Below the pieces are notes generated by a model that was not told where the DNA came from, did no database searches, and saw only the letters and a list, made by a program, of their open reading frames with translations. Source: Actinernus sp. WN-2022 (lineage: Eukaryota > Cnidaria > Anthozoa > Actiniaria > Actinernidae). From it: a DNA stretch of 64,000 bases. The translations under genes and the position numbers were made by a program. Below, piece after piece: positions 54,661 through 64,000 of the stretch. The stretch is from positions 76,531,537 through 76,595,536 of the forward strand of contig JAOWCC010001589.1 of NCBI GenBank assembly GCA_030867875.1, read 5' to 3'. Numbering within the stretch: the stretch's first letter is position 1; every line of letters begins with the position of its first letter.

Positions 54661-54737
54661 GGCACATACAGTACAGGGACCGACCACTACCAACCGGTAG
54701 ACGGCGTCTTCTTTCTTCCCCATTCCTCTCGCGGTCA

Positions 54738-57700
54738 TTACTCTGTATGAACCTCAATTGCACTCAGTGGAATCGTAAGACATGTCATCCAAATGTTCAT
54801 ACTCTTCTCGTTGGGTGACTCGATGATGTACGTTCGCCCAGGTGTATCCAGACAAAACAGGCACCTTTTCGTGCGACCGTTCTTCCTGTGTTCGTAGACA
54901 CGCGTGATGGACTGGTAACTGATGGCTCCTTTTGGCTGTTGTGTCTGTGGGAAAAGAAGGTTGTTGTTATAGAGCGGACTTCGTACGAGTGAGAAAAAGT
55001 ACGTACAGCTACGTTATACGGCAGGTAAGCTTCCCTTTTGTTTCTGATTAATATGGAACAACAAAGTTACTCTAGATACCAACTGACAGGATTTGAAATT
55101 CACGCCGGTCACTAAAACTCTCTAAATACGAGTTGGTTTTTAAAAATTGCGAGTAGAAAAAGGTAACCACTCGCTTTGTTTCTACGAGTCGACATTTACT
55201 GGAGATCTATGCAATAAAAATTGTTTTAAAATTTGAACCCTGATTTCCAAAACAAAAAAGTGACTTCTCTTGTTGATCGCCATGCGCACTAGTACGCCGT
55301 GTTGAAATGAATAATAATGGTTTATTAGCAGTATTTCCATAAAATGGCTCTTCATCTGCTAACTAACTAAACTATCTAATGGACCAAGTTTATTAATTAC
55401 ATCTTAAGACTAACTAATATATATATAATTACATGAATTTCTAAAATAACTCACTATTTTAAATATAAATTAAATCGTAAATTATAATTATATTTAATTA
55501 ATGCCACGGCTATTCCATAAATATTTCCATTTAGAAAATATTATCAATAGCAAGAAAGACTAACTAATATATAAATAATTACGTAAAATTCTAAGTTAGA
55601 GCAAATGGCGAGGGAAATGCATAAGGCTGGTAAGGTAAATTGCAGATGTCAGGCCTGTGGAACACCTGGGATGTAGTTACTGGTACTGCACCTGTTGACT
55701 TATGTAAAAGTGATTATGTCTGCTGTGGTCATTTTAACTTGTTGCTTTTTTTCATTTAGCTTGTAGGTTCCAAACAAACGACCACTGTTTAATCTTGTAG
55801 GTTTAAAATTTAAATTGGAACCCTGACAGAAGTATCCTGCCCTAGATGTGTACAGTGACATTATTTAGCGCGGATTTCGTATAAGTGGGACACACTACGG
55901 CAATGACTTACGGGACGGTTACTGTACGGCATGCCGTGACATTGAAATGGTTTCCCCTATTGTCCGTCTGATCCAATCAAATTACAGAGTTACGGTACAG
56001 TAACTTACAGTGGTTACCGTAAGGCAACGGACATACCGTATTTTGTCCCACTCTCACGAAATCCGCTCTAATCTTAGTTCGTTGAGTGTGATGGCCCGGG
56101 TGAAGAACGGTTGTTGGTGATACCTGAGTAGTAGTCATTTTCAGACACAAGTGGAAATTGTTTTCTGAATTTTCTCTGAATTAATAACGGGAATTTCTCA
56201 CCTGTAACAACCATAGGGGCTGATCAAAGTCAGGACCCGGCTAATCCACAGATTGAATTTGAATGTAACGTGTTGGTTTTTGTGGAGGGAGGAAAACCGT
56301 CGGATATCCGCGAGATACCAACAAACTCAGCTCACATACGGCGCCGCATCCGGGGATCGAACCTGGGCCACAGACTAGAGGCGAGAAGCAAAGCGCTTTA
56401 ACCACTGCGCCACCCCGGCTCCTCCCTTGCTTGTCTAATTATGATTTACAGCCTCACATTGCTTAATATATTTGACTGGTCAGTTTTGCCGTCGGTGGGG
56501 TAATTGGCCGTTAAGAGTGATGTTTTTTGTTGTTGTAGTTTTTGTTCCATTTAAGGGCACGATACAGTAAAAGTATGACCCAGTTATGGTATTGCTTGCG
56601 GCATTTCGTTCAGTGCATCACCTAGCTGCGCTGATGCTAACGCACCCTACGAAACAGAATACATTTTAGTGCCTTAAAGTGTCTTAAAGGTCGAATTTTA
56701 TATCAGTAATATCAATTCTACATAAAGTGAATAGGTGAACAGTACAATATTTATTGATTTGAGTGTTGCGTCTATGAGTTATAAACGTTTACTAATGACG
56801 TCACATCAGGAGGCATATACTGTCATTTCTTTCTCCTTTGGAATGAACTTTGTTTCTGATTTCGTCAAAATAATAGGAAAATCACTGATATATGCACTGA
56901 TATATGCACTGATATATGCACTGATATATGCTTACAATATAACATAGATGTTTATAAAAGATCATTTATTTATACCAGCCTGTTTTTGTATAAGAAATGA
57001 TGCCTTCCTTGACGTCACATCCTTAGCATATTAGAAATATAAACATTTATAACTCATAGACGCAACACTCACATCAAGACATATTCTACTATTCCCCTAT
57101 TCACTTGATGTAGAATCGAATGATATCGATGATGTAAAATGTGACCTTATATGCAAGGAGTCTTCCCATACCTTATCTGTTTCAAAGTACGCCAGGTACT
57201 TTTTGGTAAGATCGAGCACAAACCAACGTTTCTTCCAGTTTTTTCGAACCTCTGAGAAAGAAAAACACAACAAGGTTTCACAAAACCAGGTCTAACAAAT
57301 TCTCTTACGTTTCGTACTGTCAGGGATTAAGTGCAACATGGTTATCCAGCATTTTCACAGCGAAACAAAACATGGCCAAGTCATTGCGAACCCGAAAGAG
57401 AGCATACATTTTCACGACCTGCACCCACCTTCTCCTCTCACACGCACTGTCATCACACGGAAACAACCACTACATTTGTTTGTTCTTGTCCCCAAAAACT
57501 AATTGTGTTTGTGAGTCAATGATAGTAGAAAGTGGATTGACATAAACGCATGTGATCACCATTTCTTGTTCTCGGCTTCAATTACTCTTATATTTCAGAA
57601 AACTTCTTGACCCCTTTTCTCTCGGTGCAATAGATCCTAAGTCCCATTCAGTTCAAATACTACATACATGCAATATCCGGTGAGAACTCGGTACTTACGC

Positions 57701-60700
57701 CCTTGTTTGGTCATGTATCCACAGCAATAGGTATCTGTGACCTGTACGCTTGGCTCCGAGTTGAACTCGACGCCTACCAATAACCAAAAACACGATTACC
57801 TGCCGAAATCAAATGGCTTACTGCCAATTTTTTAGCGGAGCTCCTTCGCGGGTCGAGCACAATAGCGAACGATCGCAAAAATTGCTACATTTTCGTCCGT
57901 CCGACGTCCATCCGACGTCCATCCGACGTCCTTCCGCCGGCCTCAGTCCACCCAACCTCTACTATTTGTATAACTTTTTCTCCGAACGAAATCGATTTGT
58001 GTCGCGATAGCGCCGCCGACAGCGTCCCCTCTCAACTTACAAGTTCCCAGTTCACAAGGTCGTGGCTTCGATACGTGTTTTCTTTACCCCTGAAATATTG
58101 GGCTAACTGGTAGGGCCCTACACCGCATCTTGTTCAGGAAAGAACAAAATCCTTGGACACGCTGTCGGCTGAGCTATCGCGACACACAACGATTTCGTTC
58201 GGAGAAAAAGTGCTACAAATAGTAGAGGTGGGGTGGACTGAAGGTATGTCGGTCGGACGTCGGACGGACGAAAATATAGCAATGTCTGTGATCGTTTCAT
58301 TTATCTCTGTAAAATGAAGCTTTCAATTTTCCTTAAATTTAAACTCTTCAAAATCTTGCATCCTAACCTGTGCTACTGAGATAATCTTGCAGACTGCTGT
58401 ACTTCTCTGGTATCGGCCGGTAAGCGACTCTCTTCCGCGGCTCTATGAGAAGATAAGAAATTAGGTTCACGCACTCAAACAATACGAGTAGGTTTTTAGG
58501 AAGGCAAGGAAAATCGCATGACAACTCGCAACTATTACTAGTAGATTTATTCGCTGTTGCTAGTGGATCAGACCATGTTACTAGTAAAAAATAGTGGCAG
58601 CTGACAACAGTTGCTAGTGGTGTTTTCAAGACCTGTATTACGAAAGCTATAAACTGTCTCGGCCATCTCGCAATGTTCTAACTTTGTCTATAAATTATTT
58701 ATGTTCAAAAATAGAGTGGAATGGTTATGAAACCCAGCGACCTTCTTTGTTATATGTCTTTGTTCGCTTTTTTCAACCGTGACCGTGCACAAAACACAAT
58801 AGATATTTGAATATGTTAATCAATCGACCAATAGAAACGTGTGTGTTCAGTCGCTCAGGGGACGCTAATGAGCTATGAACGTGCACAATCTTTTGTCTTA
58901 CCTTCTTCCAACCTAAATCGCAGCGCCTTTGTTAGCCCCTTTGAGGTTTGCCGGATTTCCTAAATCATTCCACTCTATTAACTATGGTCAAACAATGATA
59001 GAAAAACTAGAAAAAAACATTTGCAATATCCTTTTCCAGTCATTCTGTTTGTTAGAAATTCAATACGTGCAACTAGAGTGCATTGGGTAGATTTACCTCT
59101 ATTGAGTTCATTCAGGAACTGTTCCGTGTAGAATTTACTGCCGCCTACTTTTCTCTTCAAACTGGGCCGCTTGGAACTCTTAGCAATCGTCCTCAAGTCC
59201 AACATGTCATCCAGAGATCTGCTCCGCGTCATGCGGCGTTGAGGCCTGGGAAGAGATATGGCGTCATAGCTAGACGTTGAAGCAAGCGTGAGGATTGACG
59301 TCATACTCGATAAAATCTCTTCTGATTGGTTGTCGTCATCTGTGAAGGCATCTGACAGTGATGTATTGCTGTCGCCAAGTTCAAAGTTCACATGTTCTTT
59401 AGATAAATTGTGCTGGAGATTGGCTGTATAAAAGGATGACACACTTGCTGGATCTTTGGAGTCTACGTCTGCCAGGCACTGAAGGAGTTTGGAATACTTT
59501 GACATGAGTTCCTGGAAGGGAGATTTGTCAACCGAAAATCAGAAATAATTCCAGGAATAATCTCTCCTGTGGTATGCTCTTATGGGATTTTCCAATATTA
59601 CTAGTAACAAATACAAATCTCCATTTCAAGACGCTGACTGTTGTCTGCTGGTATTCATGACCTAAGGCAAAGTGTTAGCACAGCTTGTCCCTCGATAAAT
59701 CACGGTTTACTATTTGTGACCCTACTTACCATGTATTCATCTTCCAGTTTGAGTCCCTGTATTTGGCCAGCTTTGTGTGCTTCTCGCAAGTTTTGCTAAA
59801 ATCCAACAATGATAATGATGAGGATGGTATTGATGATAGTATTGATGGTGATGGCGATAATGATATGATTGTGGTGGTGATGATGATAATGATATGATTG
59901 TGGTGGTGATGATGATAATGATATGATTGTGGTGGTGATGATGATAATGATATGATGGTGGTGGTGATGATGATAATGATATGATTGTGGTGATGATGAT
60001 GATAATGATATGATTGTGGTGACGATGATGATAATGATATGATTGTGGTGATGATGATGATAATGATAAAAAAATAGCACTCAGCAAACACGAAGTTCAC
60101 ACTATTAGCAGATCTATCGAGAGCTGGGTCCCATCAAGACAAAAAGGTCTGACCACCTTTGTACAGTACTCTTTGCCTAGAACACTACATCTCGGCCTTG
60201 AAATGATGTACAGAAACTCTCTTCAAAATCAGCTGCGAAGCTTTTGGTGCGAAAGCCCGTCACTTTTACCCTTGACGTGGCACAGATCAGTATTGATGTT
60301 CAATCAATCAATCAAACTATATTTAAAGAGGGTGACACTAAATAGTACAGAGTACTAATAAACGATTAATACAAGATCAATAAACTAAAATGCCATTCAC
60401 TAATTCATTAAACTACTGATAATGACTTACAACTGAGTAAGTAAGTATAACTAATTCTAAAAATATCATCTTATAAGTTATGGATAATAACTAGTGTCTA
60501 ACTAGATAATATACAAAGGGAAATACAAATTTAAAACCTAGCTTCATGAAATGTGTTAAATTGATTAAAAGTTGCTTGGAATAGACGAAAATGAGTATAC
60601 AAACATTTCTTAAATGTATTTACTGAAGAGGAAGATCTTACTGCAATAGGTAGTTTATTCCAGCATTTAATAGTCATATAACTGTAAAAGACCGACCTGC

Positions 60701-63429
60701 CTCCCTTTCTCTAATGTAACCACAGGCAGCCCAAGCTCTGTATTTGCACTGTGTGACTATTATTTCACAAAATTCTCAGATAAAGAAAATAAACTTACCT
60801 TAAGAGTTTGTTGTTGTCCTGTTGTTTCTCTGGAGTCTAGAAATGGCGGTTATGGGGCATTTCTCTCACTTTGGGTTGTTCTCTCTTCTCTGTCTAAAAG
60901 AAAGGAAAGGCTGCACACTCAAATTCAAACCACGAGGCACTTGAGGCAGATTTTTCGCACGAAAACCCGTCCGATTGGCGTAATTTCCTCCGTCAGGTGA
61001 AAGGTAGATAGTTTTTCTTACCCCAGAAGTTTTCAGACTTGAGAAATCATTATCCTAACTCTTCCAAATGAACTCATTTCTTTGAAAAAGCCCTCTCATT
61101 CTTCGTCAGAAACTACGTGTTTGCATCGTTTCGGTCATGACCGTTGCAAACTCGGCCTGGCCTGCTGACAAAATTCCTCTTTCCGATTTGGAAAACTGAG
61201 AAAGGAGAAAAAGAATTAAAAAAAAAATGGTTACGGGCTGGTGTGGGAATCGAACTCCAAATCGTTGAATTCGAACCGCGTGCTCTACACCACTTTACCA
61301 TTATAGAACCGATTCACTTGTAGTCCAGTTTCAAAATAAAGTATTGATGTATAAGGTCTGAGCCCATGAACTTTGGGAACTAGCCGTCGTCAAGCGTTGT
61401 CAACTTGTTTGAAATTGTAGCCACGCGATTGGCTACTCAGTACCGGGCGGCACGTTAGACCCCGTGGGGAGAGAGTAAAATATCTGGCAATTTATTGACT
61501 GTCCCTCTGCCGGAAAGATGAATTTTGTCAGCAGACCAGGCTACAAAGCCGAGTTTGCAACGGTCATGACCGGAACGATGCAACCACGTAGTTTCTAACG
61601 AAGAATGAGAGGGCTTTTTCAAAGAAATGAGTTCATTTGGAAAAGTTAGGATAATGATTTCTCAAGTCTGAAAACTTCTGGGGTAAGAAAAACTATCTAC
61701 CTTTCACCTGACGGAGGAAATTACGCCAATCGGATGGGTTTTCGTGCGAAAAATCGGCCTCAAGTGCCTCGTGGTTTGAATTTGAGTGTGCAGCCTTTCC
61801 TTTCTTTTAGACAGAGAAGAGAGAACAACCCAAAGTGAGAGAAATGCCCCATAACCGCCATTTCTAGACTCCAGAGAAACAACAGGACAACAACAAACTC
61901 TTAAGGTAAGTTTATTTTCTTTACCTGAGAATTTTGTGAGATAATAGTCACACAGTGCAAATACAGAGCTTGGGCTACCTGTGATGTAACTGAGGAGAAG
62001 TATCACAGTACTACAGCAATATTACAGATCTTTCTTTCTTTTAATTTGTTTGTTACATGTATATTTGACTTTATTTGACTGTTTACATGGAAGTGGATCT
62101 ACGTATTTCTTACAAACTGTGAATATTATGCAATCCAGCTTATCACTCGTTTGCTAATTAAAAAACACATAGAGGATATTACATGGCCGCGCGGAGATAT
62201 GGATTTTATCTTCGAGTGTTGATGACATATCTTACGAGTGAGCGCAGCGAATGAGTAAGATATTTCATCAACACGAGAAGATAAAACCGTATCTCCAAGC
62301 GGCCATGTAATGTTCTGTTTAATATATAATTATGGATGAAATACCAGTTTCAATCTCTTGCTAAAAAGGCTAGAAATCTTTGAAAGCAAGTCATATTTTC
62401 AAAAGTGATATCTTCACGTGTGAAGATATCACTTTTTAGAAAGAAATATACACTGGTATTTCATCGAAAATTATATATTAAATAGAGGATATTACACGGT
62501 GGTATGATAATAAGTTTACCCTCGAGAGTCGAAATATTTCACGAGTGAGTGTAGTGAACAAGAGGATAAACTTCACATCTTCAAACCACCGAGTATTTTT
62601 ATTTTTATTATATGGACAATTAAACTGCTCTATATAAGAACTGTTATCTATCCATTTTACTTACTGTCAGTACAAACGTCTTCGTGATCTTTCGAAGGTC
62701 TTCTGGGAGAATTTCATCGAGTCTTTGCAGTCGAGAAAATCCTAGAGTTTTAGATCTTATTTTGCTTTTATTAACCGGAATGTTCATTTACCTGCTGCTC
62801 ATTTAAGCTATTTACATCTTCCTGTGATTTTCACGAATTAACCTGCCGCCATCTTTGTAATTCAAAAGGCGACAAGCGTGACGTCATACATCCGGGAGAC
62901 GAGTGGCGTAGTTTTCATATCTTACGCGAGCGAGTGAAATATTAATTCTACGAATGGTTTATAGATCTTGGTAAAACACTATCGTCCAAATAATACACGT
63001 CATTTTACTGTGCGTCATAGATTCAGATGAAGTCAAATTGTGATGAGAACAAACAAGTATGCCACGATACGCACATCGTGACGTCACCTGTTGCATTTGC
63101 ATTATAATCACACGTGGCTGTCGGCCAATCAGAGTGCGCTATCTTAAATGCACTTACCTGCTTGAACTGGGAGCTGTAAAATGGGGTCCAGAGCTTGAGA
63201 CAAGCTACATGATATCGTGGAAACAATGCTCTAAAGAGAAAAATAAATCGAAAATCAGCAATACGAGTTTGGTAACCCTAGCAAATTCTATTCCCGGCTC
63301 AGAGTCAAACTCAACGTACCTCTGTTTGTTGTTCTTTCGGTAGCGTAGATTCAGGAATCGGTCAGTATCTGACATGGCTACGACATTTAGCCACGTCCAC
63401 AATGATGTCGTGCGTTCGTCGATCTCCTC
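54738..63429 (-). CDS. PH-domain protein, 3' part of gene; LL5/PHLDB-like as best fit
   Basis: Exons on the minus strand, 5' to 3': 63429-63320, 63230-63158, 62741-62666, 59795-59730, 59511-59097, 57773-57699, 57251-57172, 54944-54738. All have GT-AG sites. The last five are phase-consistent, as are the first three, but the junction 62666/59795 is not, so at least one exon there is missing from my model. The first exon begins in frame from an exon outside the window. 59795-59097 gives a helical segment (GLKLEDEYMELMSKYSKLL) and a basic Ser-rich stretch (RSRSLDDMLDL). 57773-54738 gives a complete PH domain: CCGYMTKQG, NWKKRWFVLDL, YLAYFETDK, PKGAISYQSITRVY, TYIIESPNEKSMNIWM, with the invariant Trp near the end. 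Such domains bind phosphoinositides at membranes. LL5/PHLDB is inferred from the PH sequence and its C-terminal position. Confidence 0.65.
54945..55864. other. Intron of PH gene; lone half-MITE
   Basis: At 54972-55025, TAGAGCGGACTTCGTACGAGTGAG resembles the terminal repeat at 55865 without a partner. Otherwise AT-rich with repeated ACTAACTAATATATA segments (55408, 55558). Confidence 0.4.
55865..56071. mobile_element. MITE
   Basis: Ends TTAGCGCGGATTTCGT and ACGAAATCCGCTCTAA. The interior pairs imperfectly (TACGG-rich). In an intron of the PH gene. Confidence 0.75.
56200..56420 (-). mobile_element. tRNA-derived SINE, full head
   Basis: On the minus strand the A box TGGCGCAGTGG (56412-56402) and B box GGTTCGATCCC (56363-56353) are both canonical, followed by the body shared with 51889-52046. 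The tRNA part is closest to a Ser/Leu-like class by its long variable region, which is a tentative reading. Confidence 0.8.
56716..57116. mobile_element. MITE with internal 12-bp microsatellite
   Basis: Arms of about 110 bp (TTCTACATAAAGTGAATAGG / CTATTCACTTGATGTAGAA, plus a shared ATGAGTTATAAACGTTT block) flank (CTGATATATGCA)4 at 56886-56935. Confidence 0.8.
57868..58296. mobile_element. Foldback MITE in PH-gene intron
   Basis: Arms 57868-58023 and 58157-58296 share AACGATC, GACGTCC/GGACGTC, TCCGAACGAAATCG and CGCGATAGC in inverted order. Between them is a short tRNA-unrelated spacer. Confidence 0.75.
58310..59096. other. Intron of PH gene; nothing recognised
   Basis: No repeat or exon identified. 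Confidence 0.35.
59806..60070. repeat. Minisatellite, about 27-30 bp (GATGATAATGATATGATTGT)
   Basis: Homogeneous tandem copies built on GATGATAATGATATGATTGTGGTG with GAT-rich spacers. Histidine-rich antisense frames are repeat translations. Confidence 0.95.
60071..60720. other. Intron of PH gene; probable LINE 3' relic
   Basis: CAATCAATCAATCAAACTAT (60301-60320) and an AT-rich run with TACAGAGTACTAATAAACG suggest a retroelement tail. No ORF is supported. Confidence 0.3.
60721..61984. mobile_element. Foldback element with about 470-bp arms
   Basis: Arms 60721-61185 and 61511-61984 are inverted, closely similar copies starting CACAGGCAGCCCAAGCTCTG / CAGAGCTTGGGCTACCTGTG. The spacer (61186-61510) contains a tRNA-like sequence. 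No transposase. In an intron of the PH gene. Confidence 0.85.
61234..61308 (-). tRNA. tRNA-like sequence in foldback spacer
   Basis: Minus strand: A box TGGTAAAGTGG (61300-61290) and B box GAGTTCGATTCCC (61257-61245) both match the consensus. The arms do not close into a convincing cloverleaf by eye, so relic or SINE-type use is more likely than a working tRNA. Confidence 0.4.
62171..62316. repeat. Foldback hairpin (ATTACATGGCCGCGCGGAGATA)
   Basis: Left arm ATTACATGGCCGCGCGGAGATA, GATTTTATCTTC and GTGTTGATGA pair with TCATCAACAC, GAAGATAAAA and TATCTCCAAGCGGCCATGTAAT. Partial relatives at 43023 and 63900. Confidence 0.8.
62330..62475. repeat. Nested hairpin (GATGAAATACCAGT...ACTGGTATTTCATC)
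   Basis: Outer arms GATGAAATACCAGT/ACTGGTATTTCATC, inner arms AAAAGTGATATCTTCAC/GTGAAGATATCACTTTTT. Appended to the previous hairpin. Confidence 0.75.
62485..62610. repeat. Third diverged hairpin of this cluster
   Basis: GGATATTACACGGTGGT with GTTTACCCTC pairs imperfectly with GAGGATAAAC and ACCACCGAGTA. Same family layout as 62171-62316. Confidence 0.5.
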
Positions 63430-63899
63430 CTGGGAGAAAAGAGAGATCACACTGGGTCAACAATATGGCTTAATTGTTGAATACACTTAGCTTGAGAAGC
63501 AATTGCACCGCAGTGGGGGTCCCCCAAGGGTAAGCTTTTGCTTACTCACACTGAGGTAACTGGTCAAGTACAATAAATACTGGTAATAGAACTGAGTGGA
63601 GCGCAATCTGGTTTGAAATCAAACGAGTGATCACAAAATTACACGACGTTAGCCGTCCATTTATACTCAGAGTCCAGAGGAAAAGGAAATGCTGAACCAT
63701 GTATCCCTTTTTATTCTATAATTACAGTTTCACAAAGATTTTCAGCCCTGAGAAATATCGTATCTGAACACACGTAAAAATACGACAATTTTACGTGTGT
63801 GGATATCGCCTCTCAGCCAATCAGCGACTTCCACGTCACGCGCTTACCCTTACTTCGAACAACCGGGCCCAGGTCCAAGTATTGTTTATAAAATAAACA
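63430..63899. other. Upstream intron of PH gene; small hairpin
   Basis: At 63748-63808 GATATCG-type ends with ACACACGTAAAA/TTTTACGTGTGT form a hairpin. No exon found. Confidence 0.45.
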
Positions 63900-64000
63900 A
63901 AATAATACGTGGACGCTTGGAGATATGGAATTTATCTTCTCGTGTTCAACTCGATATCTCTCTCGTTCGCGACGCTCACTCGTGAGATATCGAGTTGAAC
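63900..64000. repeat. Hairpin family copy cut by window end
   Basis: ATACGTGGACGCTTGGAGATATGG then TTATCTTCTCGTGTTCAACTCGATATCTC matches the 62171 family. The right arm starts (GAGATATCGAGTTGAAC) as the window ends. Confidence 0.65.

Noticed and set aside
59726..60100. Three overlapping His/Ile/Ser-rich frames
   Set aside because: Antisense readings of a GAT-rich minisatellite.

Overview
This is eukaryotic, intron-rich, AT-rich animal DNA, most likely from an anthozoan cnidarian and probably a stony coral. The pointers are a complete six-exon gene of the secreted skeletal-organic-matrix-protein-5 type (signal peptide, PAN/apple-like, EGF, fibrinogen-C-like), an intronless class A GPCR, a PH-domain gene, TTAGGG-type interstitial repeats, and a mobile-element set (Crypton, Polinton, KDZ, Penelope, CR1-like LINEs, tRNA SINEs, many foldback MITEs) familiar from cnidarian genomes. 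The species cannot be fixed from sequence alone.

Layout. 1-11 kb: a MITE copy cut by the window edge, a 1.9-kb TTAA-flanked piggyBac-like element, a hairpin bearing telomere repeats, a tRNA-like relic, a broken KDZ transposase with cysteine clusters (6.7-8.8 kb, minus), a DUF3987-like exon fragment and a TAA-flanked Harbinger-like MITE. 12.3-17.0 kb: two arrays of one 43-bp satellite in opposite orientation around a 0.9-kb spacer. 17.0-18.9 kb: a Crypton tyrosine-recombinase pseudogene abutting the second array and split by two MITEs. 19.2-22.3 kb: a Polinton-type (Maverick) virus-like remnant with eight small minus-strand genes, some intact and some broken, ending at a 15-bp satellite. 23.0-26.4 kb: a CR1-like LINE inserted in a 20-bp satellite and itself interrupted by a second LINE end and a TTAA MITE. 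27.8-28.7 kb: a 430-bp tandem duplication. 31.2-32.4 kb: the GPCR gene. 34.3-36.2 kb: a Penelope remnant, then an inverted repeat that encloses a 34-bp tandem array. 39.7-40.1 kb: a Tigger/pogo MITE.

40.7-49.1 kb: the matrix-protein-like gene. Its six exons total exactly 396 codons with all splice phases matching, including one probable GC-AG intron. Its last intron holds a 3.66-kb palindromic element whose two arms carry convergent copies of an unrecognised, internally duplicated protein gene. 54.7-63.4 kb: a minus-strand gene ending in a PH domain (best fit LL5/PHLDB-like), with introns full of MITEs, a SINE, a minisatellite and a 1.26-kb foldback element with a tRNA-like centre.

Only the matrix-protein-like gene, the GPCR and the PH-domain gene look like functional host genes. 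Everything else recognised is mobile or repetitive DNA. The strongest candidate for something undescribed is the palindromic element with the duplicated unknown protein. Next come the opposed 43-bp arrays fused to the Crypton tail and the Polinton small-gene block.
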